Below are positions 12,344 through 24,365 of a DNA stretch of 64,000 nt, in pieces; position 1 is the first letter of the stretch; each line of letters starts with the position of its first letter. The stretch spans positions 62,001 through 126,000 of the forward strand of contig NTMA01000074.1 of NCBI GenBank assembly GCA_002917075.1, written 5' to 3'. The DNA comes from Hawksworthiomyces lignivorus (taxonomy: Eukaryota; Ascomycota; Sordariomycetes; Ophiostomatales; Ophiostomataceae). The translations under genes and the position numbers were made by a program. The notes beneath the pieces were generated by a model. That model saw nothing but the letters and a program-made list of their open reading frames with translations, ran no database searches and was not told the DNA's origin.

Positions 12344-12922
12344 ATGGCCACCAAGGACCGCATCACCTGCCACATCCTCGACACGGCGCGGGGCCGCCCC
12401 GCGGCCGGCGTACGCGTGCGGCTGGAGCTCAGCTCGTCGTCCCTGCAGCAGCAGGCCGTCGCCGCGCTGCAGCGGACCGGCTCGTCCGCGGTCGCGGGCC
12501 CCGGCGACGACGCCACGCTGCTGCCGCCGCACCACCACAGCGGCCAGGCCACCCAGGTGTTCGAGTCCCAGACAAACGACGACGGCCGCGTCACCGCCTG
12601 GCTGCCGTACTCGGCCGCCAACGCCTCCGGCGACGTGCCCGTCTACACGCTCGACGACGTCCTGGGCAAGGCCGAGACCGAGGCCGCCCAGGCCGCCCAG
12701 GCCGCCGCTGGCTCCGTCCCCAACGGCGACGGCGATGCTGCGGCCGCCCCGACGCCGGCGCCCACCACCTGGACGCTCCGCTTCGACATCGAGGGCTACT
12801 ACGGCCCCGGCGAGGCCTTCTTCCCCGAGGTGGCCGTGACCTTCCGGGTGGCCCCCGGCCAGCACTACCACGTGCCGCTGCTGCTGAGCCCCTTCTCGTA
12901 CACGACCTACCGGGGCAGCTGA
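12344..12922 (+). CDS. 5-hydroxyisourate hydrolase (transthyretin-like), expanded form
   Basis: Second enzyme of uric acid breakdown; it hydrolyses 5-hydroxyisourate from urate oxidase to OHCU. Single exon, 192 aa. The N-terminal [14 protein letters not shown] holds the catalytic histidine at residue 10, NDDGRV gives the conserved arginine, [16 protein letters not shown] the second histidine, and the protein ends in the diagnostic YRGS. Usual length is about 110-120 aa; here two extra low-complexity stretches (Ser/Gln/His-rich after the first strand and Ala/Gly-rich before [11 protein letters not shown]) add about 70 residues in frame without breaking the core strands. GC at third positions is very high. 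The start ATG at 12344 sits right before the conserved first strand. Confidence 0.95.
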   Translation: MATKDRITCHILDTARGRPAAGVRVRLELSSSSLQQQAVAALQRTGSSAVAGPGDDATLLPPHHHSGQATQVFESQTNDDGRVTAWLPYSAANASGDVPVYTLDDVLGKAETEAAQAAQAAAGSVPNGDGDAAAAPTPAPTTWTLRFDIEGYYGPGEAFFPEVAVTFRVAPGQHYHVPLLLSPFSYTTYRGS

Positions 12923-13830
12923 AGAAGAGGACTAGCAGAGTACGAGAGGAGGGTGGAAGAAGAACTTAAGATGTGTGGCATATGCTGAGGGGATCGATCT
13001 CAGAAGAGCATTGTGATTTAATGATCTATAGAATGCGGCAACTAGCAAAAACTGAATATTCACGAATTGTATCAGAGCGGAACATAATTTGGACAATCGT
13101 GGAACAGTTGTAGAAAGGCATTGCCTTTGAAGTATTATTACAACGTGGCTACTGATACAGAAAGAAGACCACTTTTAAGCAAAACAAAAGAAATATTATG
13201 TTGCATTGCTGCAGTACAAGCGCCGTGCTATCCTGGCCTTTTGGCTCAATGATGTGCAACGCGTCTCCAGCAATAAAACAAGTAACGAGAGACTCGCAAG
13301 AACCGGCGCTGCTAGGCTCGCTCGTATGATAAATTACAAAATCCATGATTATGGAAAAGGCCGTTAGATGTCGTGAATGTATGCAAGCCTTGTCCCAAGT
13401 GTGCTGTTCTTTCCTGTCCTGCTCAATAACCCAAGAGGAGCCCTTCCAAAATGAGAGTCCCAATACTCCAATCTGTACCCGTATAAAATCCCAATACAAT
13501 AAAATTAGAGGCCCAGCTGGTGCTTTTTTTTTTCCGATGTCAAGCTGCCGTATGCTATTCCCGGCGCCGTGTATATGCCAGGTATCCTCCCGTATCCGTC
13601 GCAAATTTTCCTCGCATAAATGCAAAAGCATCAGACTGCCTCAAGATTCGCCGCAGCGAGGCCCTGCAGTCTGCTGGCCAAGGACCACGTCCGTGTGCCT
13701 TGGGTCTCGGTGTGCCAAGTGGGCGTCGCTGCCGCTATTCGTTTTTTCATATTCAGCTTTCGTGTGGCCAGCCTCTTCCAGCCAAAGTGAAATGGGACTA
13801 GTGCCATTCTGTTACTGAGAGCCTATAAGT
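12923..13830. other. Convergent 3' spacer
   Basis: About 0.9 kb between the HIU hydrolase (plus) and the unknown minus-strand gene. The two overlapping plus-strand ORFs (13345-13818 and 13520-13801) have no recognisable product. Nothing further is seen. Confidence 0.4.
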
Positions 13831-14469
13831 CTAGTGGAGCCGTAGCTTGCGCAGCACACCACTCCGGCCGGACTGGCCACTCTGCGCTGTTGTGTCTACT
13901 GGCTTGTTGCTGTTGGCAGCATCGTCGCTTTGCGGGACAGTGGCAACGTAGATGTCGCTGTGGGCGGATGACGACGGTCGGTTGAGGCTGTCGTCGCCAT
14001 CTTTCGACAGCCGGCCCTCTTCGCGGATGGACCCGGCTGTGGACGAAATGTGCGTGCTCGTGGGCGAGACGACGGCGATATCGTTGTAGACGTCGAGATC
14101 GGCATTCGTCAGCTTGCCATGGTTGAGCGTGCGTCTGTTCTTGGCCAGAAAAGACCGCCGTGACCGGCTAAAAACTTTGTTCACATCGATGTCGTCGGCA
14201 GATATGCAGGCGTCAGGGCCAACATGAGCGTCGGGATGACGGCGTGTTGTGTTGCGGTCTGTACGCAAATCGATGTTAGAATATCCATCCATGGCATCAG
14301 AGAAGAATTTCGCTTGAAGAGGGCTCTTACTGCCACAGAAAGGCTCCGGAAAGCCAGTGTCGTGTCCCCGTGTTGTGGACTTTGTGCGTTCTGGAACTGC
14401 CTCCATGATACTGTCGAAGCTGATGGTAGACCAGCTCTCAGTTCGTGCTGAACGTGTGAGTCTGCGCAT
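13831..14469 (-). CDS. Hypothetical Ser/Thr/Asp-rich protein
   Basis: Single open frame of 212 aa from an ATG at 14469. It is hydrophilic, rich in Ser, Asp, Arg and Thr, with no signal peptide, membrane helix or Cys pattern. Basic-Ser stretches such as SRSRRSFLAKNRR and the C-terminal SGRSGVLRKLRLH could be phosphorylation or binding sites, but I recognise no family. The minus-strand sequence upstream is CT-rich, with a possible leader intron donor (AAG followed by GTGAGC) near 15283, as in regulatory genes with long 5' leaders. It could instead be the last exon of a larger gene. Moderate confidence that it is coding. Confidence 0.5.
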   Translation of the reverse strand: MRRLTRSARTESWSTISFDSIMEAVPERTKSTTRGHDTGFPEPFCGSKSPLQAKFFSDAMDGYSNIDLRTDRNTTRRHPDAHVGPDACISADDIDVNKVFSRSRRSFLAKNRRTLNHGKLTNADLDVYNDIAVVSPTSTHISSTAGSIREEGRLSKDGDDSLNRPSSSAHSDIYVATVPQSDDAANSNKPVDTTAQSGQSGRSGVLRKLRLH

Positions 14470-17400
14470 GATTGTTTAGTCTTTGAGCCGATGCTTGATG
14501 ACGTGGTATATATTTGGGCGTCGAGCCAGGGTGCCAATGAATATGGGGAGAGAGAAAGAGATAAAAGAGGGTCTTTTAAATATTGCCAATCTCAACAAGT
14601 ATCAAAATGTGGGAATGTAAGGAGACGAAATTGAACAATGCCAAGATGAATGACGAGGCAATGCAGCTATGGAGCACTTTTGACGGTGATGAACTCTTAT
14701 AAGAATGCCAAGAGAAAAGAATTAAAGAGAAGATGGGTGTCCCCTTTCCGGCGAGCCGTGCAGCTTAAAAAGAAACAAGGAACAAGGAACAGGAAAGCAC
14801 AACAGCAGAGAGAGGAAACGCAAAGAAGGAAGAGGAAAGAGGTAAAAACAAGAGTTTGCTCGTCCAACAGAATGACGACCCGGCCACTTTTGCCGGGAGT
14901 GAAATGGGATCAGTCCTTTTTAATATGTCCAACTGCCTATATATTTGGCAATGTGGTCTAGACCGTAAAGCGTCCTATTTCTGCTTCATGTTCTGCCCGA
15001 CCGAGATAGACACGCGTTTCCTTTCGGCAGCTCACTGTCTGCGCAGAAAGCGTCGTCGTGCTTCTCAGCGTTTCGATTTGCCGTAGAGTGGGCATGCAAA
15101 ACAGGGCCAATGTATCACAAAAGAAGCGCAGGAGCCAGACAAACCACCAACGTGTTCAGGAGACCCAAAAAAAGAACAGAGCACAATGAAACAGCGTCGG
15201 TCGAGAAGCGGAGAGAGAACGAACAAAGGGCACGCCAGGACGAATAGATACAAACAAATCGAGTGGACGAGAAGGGCTCACCTTGAAAAATCGGAGGAGG
15301 CTAGGTGCGTTCGTTCGTTTAAGCGCGCGGTAGACTGAGGTCGACTGGATGACGAACGCCAAGACCAGCGAAAGTGCCCTGTTACAGGTTGTCGGGACGC
15401 ACTGAAAGACCCTTGTCTAGAATTGAGAAAAGAAATAAAATAGCACAGACTGGTGCGAGGGCGAGAGGAGTGCGAGAAGGACGGCAGAGGTCTAGAATAG
15501 AAAGTAGGAGTTTTGGTGAGATTTAAAGAGGGATTTGGAGAAACAGAGGAGTAAGCCGGGCGACGAAGAGAAGAAATAAGCCTTTATTTTTTTTATTTTA
15601 TTTTTTTTTGTTGGGATTCGAGAACTATGGAAGCAGGCTTGGATCTCCTGAGGGGGGACGAGGACGGGATCGATTAGAGATCCGAGGACCACTAAAATAA
15701 AAAGGATAATACTGGACGGGCAGAAAGAGAAGGGAAAAGAAGACGACAGATGTGCATGCGGAGGTTCGGAAAGGCGTCGGGAAGCGGTGTGCCGGATTTT
15801 AAAACACAATGGCAAAAATCATCCTCTTTGTGTATTACGATACGACCTACTGCGTTGCGTGAACAAACTGGACGCATCCATCATATATATGTATATTGTT
15901 GCTTATACGTAAGACATGCATCGAAATAGCTCTCTCTCGCTCACACCAAACACAGCCATGAATACGTGCAGGCATCGCACTACGGGTATTCTTGTTGGTC
16001 CATCATCAACTTTCCTCTTTTGGGAAAGGGGGCAAATCAATGTATGTACAAGTACTCGCAGGGTCGAGTCCGAGTTACACGTACAGGTACTTCAACGTCG
16101 TATACAGCAACATTAACCTTTTTCGACCTTCACCAGCCGAACGACCAGCATGCTGGTTGCCCTGCCCGATTTGGAAAAGAACATCATTTCGCAGAACCCT
16201 GTTCTTTTTGATTGACCTTCCTGTCTATTGATTCTGCCTCTGCTGTATTTTTACTTCTCGCGTTCCTCCACTTGGTGGAGCTTCATGGCCCTGCGCCAGC
16301 TGGTGCGGGCTGAACGCTTTTCCCCAAAGGGGCGAGGACGCATAATATTGGTTGACGGAGTGCTTCGCAGCTGCAAGACATGCGTAGGAATTGCATCTTG
16401 CTTCCAGTACGGGTGCTTCCTCCGTCAGCAAAAGTATCACCTAGGTAGTTCGAAAACCCGCGGCGCCTTCAATAGTTCTTCCACTACAAGACATATTTGC
16501 TCACTCTAGCCCGTGCTATTTCACATGGACCCCGCCAGGGCGTTGAATATTACCTCCAACTAAGGTGTAGCAAAGTTTTTCGTCCAACTGTCGCCATTGT
16601 GAGTGCATCGAACAAGCGACCGAGCTAGCCAACTGGTTGGTCAGGGGACTCTGTCTGATGATGGACCCGTCTCTCGCAGGCTGTTCAATCAACGGAGACC
16701 CCGTCTGCAGTGTGGCCAGTCCAGCTTAAACCTCGTTGGACTGTGAGAGTGTTCTCGTATATACAATAGAGGGGTTCAAGATGGGATCGCCAATCGTCAA
16801 GAGGTCTCCTGCATGCAAGTGCCATCCAGAGATAAACATCTGAGCCATGGTCGATCAGCTGGATGGTGCGAAGAACTTGGTGTGACAAGCGAAAGAAGCG
16901 AATTTTTCCATTTTGGCTCGGTTCAAAAAGTACCCATTCGTCATTGCCGGGCTGCCGCTGTCTTGGAACTTGGAGTAGGGTCGCCCTCATCGCCTGTCTT
17001 TTTTGCCTCTATCGCTTTGAAGTAAACCGCGCTCCAATTGTAGATCATGCAACTGCCACGAGTTTCCTGACAAAGCAAGGGAGCTAGCAAATGGTTGGGA
17101 GAGCAATGACAGCTGCAGAGGCAGAAAAGCGAATGAAAAACCCCTGTCGTACCTTCTATTAGTGCTTTTACCCCACCTTTCGTCGACGGGTTTTGCCTTG
17201 ATTCTTTCCTTTTCCATCCTGTTTTCCTCACTATTATTCGCTGCTCCCTTTTGGCGCTGTTGTCTCCTGGCCGTTGTTGCCGCTAGCCATTAAATCTGCT
17301 GCCTACAACGCATTCGATATTGCTGGCGTCTTTGGAGGCAGCCACTTGCACTCCGCCTCCCTCCCAGCTGCTTTTGGGCATGGCAGGCACCGACATTATG

Positions 17401-17779
17401 CTGAGACTTTCCCCTAAAGTCCGAGCAGAACGCGAGCACCAATTTTCCCGTACTTCCGCCCTGTGCCACGAATTACGCGTTCGTTGCTAGACACTTCTAT
17501 TATTCATTCCTAGCGTAAGTGATGGAGGCGTTTACTCGCGGGAGATGCACCCGACTCCAGATTCTTGTAGGAACGAATCTCACTACCATGGAATGCCAAG
17601 TCACATGTTGCAAAAAGGAACAGGCAAAAAGAATGGTACCGAAATGCTACATTATCTGGCAAGAGACCGCCGGTTCTAAGGGTTACAGAGGGGCTCTATT
17701 ATTTCACATTGTGCTCCAAGATTATGACGTCTCCTCTTGCTCGTTCCATACTACACACATACCTGACTGTCTGTAGAAA
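14470..17779. other. Long spacer, no supported gene
   Basis: 3.3 kb with only short, unconvincing ORFs on both strands. The minus strand from about 15900 to 14470 is CT-rich and may be the leader of the gene at 13831-14469. A poly-A/T run lies at 15587-15610. A GGTCGAGTCC string near 16063 resembles a tRNA T-arm but no cloverleaf forms around it. Confidence 0.4.
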
Positions 17780-19677
17780 TTAGAGTTTTGATTGCGGCGT
17801 CTTGGCTTCCTGCTCGGCTTTGTCGCGCAAAACCCGGCGCAGAATCTTGCCACTAGCAGACTTTGGAATTTCTGCGATAAAGTGCACGCCGCCACGCAGC
17901 TTCTTGTGTGGTGCCGTCTGAGAGGCCATCCACTCAACGATCTCCTTGGCCTTGGCAGAATCGGCCGGCTTGCCAGGTTTCATCACCACATACGCGCGAG
18001 GCACTTCTGTGGCTTGCTCGCGGTCCTCAACGCCGATAACGCCTGCATCGGCAATTTCGTCATGGCCTAAAAGAATACCCTCCAGCTCTGCCGGTGGTAC
18101 CTGAAATCCCTCTAGAGAGGTTGTTAGAGGTCCTTGCAGCACAATTGCAAGAACAAGAAAGAAATAGCAAAGAGGAGAGGGAGGACGTACTGTATTTAAT
18201 CAGCTCCTTGAGACGGTCAACACAGTAATAGTTACCGTGCTTGTCGCGGACGAAGATATCGCCAGTCTTGAAGAAGCCGCAGGGAGACATTGACGCCGCG
18301 GTGTTGTCTGGACGGTTGAGATAGCCCAGGAAAACGTTGGGGCCCTTGAGCCAGAGCTCTCCAGACTTGCCGTCTTCGACTTCCTCGTTGGTATCGGGGT
18401 CGACGATCTTGGCTTCCATGTTCGGAAGCAGCTTGCCAACGGAGCCCATGAATTTGCCCCAGTCGTCTGGGTGCTGCATGGTCGCGACTGGCGCTGTCTC
18501 GGAGAGACCGTATCCCTGCTTGACGGCGATTTTCAGGCGGTCCCAGAGAGCCGTGGCCAGCTCCGGCGTGAGGGGAGCAGCGCCGGAGTGCAGCATGCGC
18601 ATAGACGACAGGTTGTATTTTTCAACGACTGGATGCTTGGAAAAGGCCAAGACGACTGGCGGTGGCACATAGGAAAAGCTGATCCCGTATTTCTCAATGA
18701 GCTGGCATGCGCGCTCCAGGTCAAAGCGCTGCATGCTGATGAGCTCCCAGCCGGTGTAGACGAAAGACATGATGCAGCACGTCAGGCCCTGCAGACGATC
18801 GTCAGGTAAGAAAAGCAGCAACAAGCAGATTGCATGATAGACTAAACGGGTCTTACATAAATGTGGAAGAAGGGTGTGATTCCGAGACCCTTGTCACCTT
18901 TCCCATCAGGTCCTCCAAACGGGTGGAAGTACTTTTGGTCCTGTCCAGCAAACTGCAGCACATTCGCAACGATGTTGTAGTGACTCAGAGAGACGCCCTT
19001 TGGTAGACCCGTTGTTCCAGAGCTGTAGACCAAGAAAGAGAGATCGCGCTTGGAATCAACGACCGTAGCGTCGGTGCGTCCTCCGTATCCAGGGACGCGG
19101 AGAGCGCTGAAGTGGCGGAAATGGCCGGAAGGATCCTGCTCGTCGCCGAGGAGAATGATCCGATCCTCCGGAATGCCAGCAGCGCGGGCAGCACGGCGAG
19201 CAGTCTCTACAAAGGCCAGCTGGGTGACGATGGCCTTTGCGCCAGAATCGCGAAGCTGGAAGGTCAGCTCAGGCTCGGTATACAGCGGATTGGCCGGCGA
19301 TCCGACGCCTCCAGCCCACAGCAGGCCGAGCATCAGCGCCGGCGTGTCGATGCTGTTTGGCGTGTAAAAGGCCATCACGTCTCCTTTCTGCCAGTTCCAC
19401 AGCGCCTTGATGCACCTGCCGAAGTCGAGCGACGCGCTGCGCAGCTCGCCATATGTATAGGTCCGGTCCGTATCGGCATCGGTGAAGATCTCTGTTGTCC
19501 ACCATCGTTAGTCACGGCGGTTAGCACACGCGAGCCGAATCGCTCCTCGTCGGGCAAGGAACGCCGCGCGCGCCTACCTTTGCTGTCGGTGAAAGGCTTC
19601 GCCTTTCGCTCAAAGAGAAACGTCCATACGTTGGTCTCCGGAATGGAGATCGGTTCGAAGAGTGAAACGTGAGGCAT
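17780..19677 (-). CDS. 4-coumarate-CoA ligase-like acyl-CoA synthetase, peroxisomal (SKL)
   Basis: Adenylate-forming enzyme that activates a carboxylic acid to its CoA thioester. The product is 554 aa from exons 19677-19578, 19491-18857, 18788-18191 and 18111-17780; introns are 86, 68 and 79 bp. Joints restore family sequence: DSKEIFTDAD, FFHIYGLTCC and LIKYKGFQVPPAELE. The AMP-binding loop SSGTTGLPKG is at about residues 190-199. GYGLSET, the KTGD hinge and PKSASGKILRR with the catalytic lysine all follow in order. The last three residues are SKL, a type 1 peroxisomal signal, so it should act in peroxisomes on an aromatic or medium-chain acid. The fungal 4CL-like group covers phenylacetate, fatty-acid and secondary-metabolite ligases; the substrate cannot be read from the sequence. 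Confidence 0.93.
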
Positions 19678-20316
19678 TATGTCGGAGTGCGATGCCTACC
19701 TATGCAGTGGCAGCTGACTGAGAGAGTGATGCGTTGGCGGACAAGTACTCGAGGAAAGTGAGAAGTTGTGCGAAGGATTCCAGTTTCCTAGTCGTCCAAA
19801 AGCAAAAGAATAAACCGATGCTCCAATCGCAAGCAACACAGGTCGGCAAGATTGTTGGCAAATGGCAGTCGAAATTTCCACGGGACAATGCTCATGTCTA
19901 CACGTAAAATTCGCAATGGAGCGGCACAGCAAGCCACCTGACCAGGGTCCCCTTTCTTCTTGTTCTAGTGCAGACTTTCCGTCTCTTATCGAGGAGGGTT
20001 GGTGCAAAGTTAATTTTGATAATTTGTGTCTCCTTCGGCGTCGATCTCTCGCGCAGCTTTGTCCACCGCGATTTCCAAAGTTTTGATTTGAAATGCAACT
20101 CTCCGCGCCTCGTGAAGCGTCCTCCCGGTGCTTTTCTATCGGCTACCGACGGCGACGCCTAGCAGCCAGCGATTTCGCTGCCATCTCCTTTTTTCGCTAA
20201 ATACACACTTCTCCGCACTCTTAGAATACAGTCCAATACCCAAAACGAATTAGTGGGGGTCTGCAGCCTCGGAGCGAACCAGCCCAGCCAATCCAGCGCA
20301 GCTATTGACCAAGGAG

Positions 20317-20335
20317 GTCCGCGACTTTTGCGGAC
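20317..20335. promoter_or_regulatory. Possible Zn2Cys6 operator (CCG-N9-CGG palindrome)
   Basis: The arms GTCCGC and GCGGAC are perfect reverse complements around a 7-nt centre, giving CCG and CGG half-sites 9 bp apart. Such spaced CGG triplets are the usual targets of binuclear zinc-cluster regulators. It lies about 640 bp upstream of the acyl-CoA ligase ATG. No partner regulator can be assigned. Confidence 0.3.
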
Positions 20336-22093
20336 TTATGCGGGGTGAGGAGGAGGCGACCTAGAGCTTACTGCTTGGCGGCCGAGGCTCACTCGCGACT
20401 CGGTCGCTCCGCGAGACGAGTGCACTCCGAAGGTAGCGCTCACCGCTCAAGATGAGGTTCTCGGCGCCCATTCCTCAGTGAGGACATCGCGAAGAAAGCA
20501 AAAAGAAAATCGGAGCCAAAACAAACGAAAATCTATGCTAAAAATACTTTGCAAATCCATCGTTTCTTCCAAGCAGCCGTCACCCAAGGTTTTTTTTTGG
20601 CGCGAATTGCAATCGACGAAACCGACGATCATGAAGACACTGCACATCATCGTCAACAGCTTCTCCTTTGCCAAACCAATTATATTTATAGCATTCGAGG
20701 TTTTTATTGTTTATGATCAGTAAAAGATCAATGACGGAAGAGGCGTCTAGAGCACTAATAGTAGAAGAGAAGCAAAGAAAGAAGAGGAGCGAAGCTGAAC
20801 CACGAAACATTGGCGGTTTCTGCTTCTCGAGTTTGTTTGTCTGCCGCTCTTAGCGACTTACTTTTCCAATGGTTACGTTCATTTCTCTGGGTTCCTCTCA
20901 TTTGTGATGCTCCTTTTCTCGTCCACGATAAATCCAGAAATGGCATGACAAAAGAGACAAATACCATGATTCAACAATATTCAAGTGTATTCCACTCTTG
21001 GCGCTGGTCATATACGTTTGTGCAAACTGGCCTGAAACTAGGCTAGCGAATCCCCGTTTCCAACGTAAATTCTCGTTGTAAATGTGCTTCTCCGCTCTTG
21101 TTAACACTTCGCTTAAACTATCACATTGTACGAGTCAATAAATAAACTTAAGCGAAGTGATTCTGCCTCGTGAGGATGTATTATCGAAAATCCAAAAGTT
21201 TGCGATAGAGGGAGATGTCAGCAGGCCCTCGTTGGACTCAGTGGATCCACGGAGTATGATCTGCGACAGGTCTCGAGACACTAACGTAAGGGCACTGCGG
21301 TGTGCAGAGAGCAAAAGAAAATTATCTTTGCCTGCCTCCACAATGCTCCTGAATTGTTGTCAAGCTCCCTTTCTCATGTTTGTTCCCCTTACCCCTTAGG
21401 TTACTTGGCGAATATGGCTTGGAGGCCACACCCAGAATTGTGGGGAGAGGAGCCTCTTGTTAAATGCTCTAGAACTATGGCCTCAGAACCTGGTTCAGAG
21501 TCGCTCTCCCGGCTTAAACGCAGCTTTGTCATGTTTGAGATCAGCATAATACCATAGCGTCTCTTGTGTTGTAAACTGTGCAGGTATATGCGACAATACA
21601 GCAGCAAACCTGTGTGAATGTCGCCCAAACTAAAGTTATTTCCCCAGACACGATCACGCGAAGCATCACGGACAGTTCCGTGGCGATCTTGATGGTCAAC
21701 CCATGGGAAACGCATGAACCATGTCAAAGCAATGAATGCATTTTTCTTCCCTTTTCTGCATGTAGTTCACGAGCCAGCTAGAGCAAGCGCTGAATCGGAG
21801 CATCAAACTCTGTCTGTCCTCTTTAAGCCTATTGTGTCTCCCTTGCTCTGTCTTCTCCATAGAAGCGCTTATACCAAATACGGGAAGACGTGAGACGACC
21901 TGACACAGGGCTGATGGGTATTGCTGCTCGCTAACAGCCTTGGCGGTATGGCAGGGTCGCATTGAAGCATACTGCGGCGCTGTAGAGCTACCAGGCTTCA
22001 TTGTTTGGTGTATCGCAAAATTCCGTCTGGTCTTTTGTTTTTGTCTTGACGTGCATCGTCAAACGCCGTGCTGGGAACAGCTTTACGTATAAC

Positions 22094-22100
22094 TATATAA
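22094..22100 (+). promoter_or_regulatory. TATA box of small secreted protein gene
   Basis: TATATAA lies 240 bp before the ATG at 22340 and is followed by a long CT-rich leader, the layout common for strongly expressed fungal genes. Confidence 0.4.
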
Positions 22101-22339
22101 TATGAGACTCATCTGCACTTGTTTGTTCTTTTCTCTTCTTTCTTCTCATCAGCAACATCTTTCTTTTGCCGACCAATCTCTTCTGTGAAGACCCTTCATT
22201 TTTTTTTTGCACTTCTCTTCTTCCAACAGCTGTGCTGTCTTCTTTCAAACCCTCTCTTGTGTTGATTTACCCTTTTTGTCCGACTCATACAGCAACTACT
22301 GCCTCTTTCATTACGATTAATTTCTATCAAATTATCACA

Positions 22340-22942
22340 ATGTTCTTCTCCAAGGCTATCGTTCTCTCCTTTGCCGTGTCGGCTCTTGCTCTTCCCACAC
22401 CTGGCGACAAGTCACAGAAACGTGCCGGTGTTCTTACGGTCAGCGATTATGCTGACTTCCAGATCTCGGATGGCGTTGCTGGAAATGCTCTAGACGAAGT
22501 CAAGGCCAAGTTTCCCGTACGTCTCGTTAAGATCTCTGTACAGTTCTTTACTTTGGCACGTCGACTAAATTGCTAATGTACGCAGATTGACTTCAACGAT
22601 TTGGCCAACGTTGATTCCAATGATCTGGCAATCATAAAGGCAGCGCGTGTAACGGCCGAGGCGGCCGAGACCGACACTGGCGGCTTCAATGACGCCATCG
22701 ACGCTGCCGGTAGCAGCTCGACTGCTGGCAAGGCCTTGCAGGTCGGGAAGATCAAGAACAAGGTGCTCAAGCTCGAGCTTGAGGTTCTCGGCTTGCAGAT
22801 CGACCAGGCGCAGAGCGGCAAAGACAACTCCGCGAAGATCGCCGAGGAGACGAAGAAGCTCAACACGAACATACAGACAGACACGAAGAACGCGGGCCAG
22901 ACGAGCCAGAGCGTCGACTTCCAGGGTGACGACCAGCCATAA
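22340..22942 (+). CDS. Small secreted protein with Kex2-type propeptide
   Basis: Predicted secreted protein of 177 aa. Exons are 22340-22516 and 22586-22942, separated by a 69-bp intron (GTACGT donor, TGCTAATG branch, GCAG acceptor); the joint reads AKFPIDFNDL. The N-terminal MFFSKAIVLSFAVSALALP is a signal peptide; a Lys-Arg pair in KSQKRAG soon after fits Kex2 processing. The mature part is small, Ala/Asp/Lys-rich, has no cysteines, and is predicted helical in KIKNKVLKLELEVLGLQI, ending in a disordered Gln/Asp tail. I recall similar cysteine-free small secreted proteins in Hypocreales with no known role. Secretion is well supported; function is unknown. Confidence 0.85.
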
Positions 22943-24365
22943 ATGCATTGGACTGCAAATCATGTCGCAAGGATATCTCAGTTCAGACACAATGAATTAG
23001 GCCAGTGTCTGCTGCCTAGGGGAATTTCATAAAATCAATTACCTACGTCTTGGTTGGTGTCGGTAACGGCAAGAGAATTGAGGGTTTGAAGGAGTTTATT
23101 TAATTTTTTTTGTATCCATATTTATCATACCAGTATATACCACGGAATTGTGCAATTGGCATTGCGAAATTTCTTACACCTTGTTTGTCCACCCCGAAGC
23201 CAAGCCAAAATGGATGAAGTAAACGGCATGTGTGCCAATGAAGTAGAAAAAAATAAAGCAAATTAATAAGAAACCGACTTTTGTGGCAGCATGCTCGCCG
23301 AGACAATAGCTCTAGTTTGATTTCTGCCATATTGGTAAGGGATAGGACAAGTGAAGCAATTTCGTCTATATACTTTACCAGCCTCTTAGACCGAACAGCA
23401 TCGCAGAGTAAACGATAGCAAACTTAAAAGACGTGAGTTCGGGGGAAAAGCAAACAAAACGAGAAGAATGAAAGTCCAATATCAAAACCGATTCTCCGGT
23501 AAACTGAAACGTCTTCCCGTCATTTTGTCCGTTCGCATACTTTTTGGACCCGGCTTTCCTCTTGATTCCCTATAACGACTTGTACTATTAATATATTTGC
23601 CGCGTACGTATCCAGGTACTTACTTCGCGATGCCATTTGAGGCTGTGGCTGTTTGTTTTTAGAAAAGCCGGTGGCAATCTACACATGAATCACATCACAT
23701 AGAACGGCACACCTCATATCGTTTTCATAATCATTCCCATTGCAAAAACACCGCGGATCGTTATGAGTATCTAAATCGCTGTATCTATGTGTCTGTGGAG
23801 GCTTCGTCTTTCCAAACAGATACACCAGGAAAGATAAAAAAATAAATGTAAATGAGGTCGGGACACCACTAGGATGATATCCTCTCTCGTCTCCATAAAA
23901 ACAGTAATTTGCCTTTCGCCCTCCCCTCGTCGACGCCGAAAGTCCTGAATAGAAAAGATCGGACCGCCCTGGTCGTAAGACGCAGCAGCATCATTCAAAG
24001 CGTATGATACTAACTGTGCCTACGGCTTTTGAGAGGAGGGGTCCAGGCCAAATCCAGCAGCCGAGAATGCGAAAAGGAAAAGAAAAAAAAATGGACATAA
24101 GAAAAAAAAAATAGTGTTGATTTTATGTAGGCATCGCCAATTGACGATTTACACCAATATCGGCTATGCTCACAAAAATCGAAAGGTCTCCAAGCATCAT
24201 ATGTCCCATCCCCTAATAAGAAAAAAATGGCGCTTTCTGGAACCAAATCGCTGGAGGATATTCCATAGAGCAGAGTCGAAGAGGTAAGCGGATGGTTGGT
24301 GGAGTGGTGACCTCCCCCACGGATCTCTTGAGGAGACAAAAAAAAACCACGACCGGTCACGACGT
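22943..24365. other. Convergent 3' spacer
   Basis: 1.4 kb between the secreted-protein gene (plus) and the GPI-protein gene (minus). It is AT-rich with several short A and T runs; no gene or structure is recognised. Confidence 0.45.

Larger units (their letters stand above)
19678..22339. other. Divergent spacer with CCG/CGG palindrome
   Basis: 2.7 kb between the acyl-CoA ligase (minus) and the small secreted protein (plus). It contains the perfect inverted repeat GTCCGC-N7-GCGGAC at 20317-20335 and the TATA box of the secreted-protein gene at 22094-22100, followed by a CT-rich leader. Small ORFs in between are not convincing; one at 20580-20810 (minus) starts with a hydrophobic stretch but has no other support. 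Confidence 0.45.

Noticed and set aside
16060..16080. tRNA T-arm-like string
   Set aside because: The loop lacks the GTTCRA consensus and no acceptor, D or anticodon arms can be built around it.
20580..20810. 76-codon minus-strand ORF with a hydrophobic N-terminus
   Set aside because: The start resembles a signal peptide but the remainder has no protein-like character, and nothing else supports a gene.
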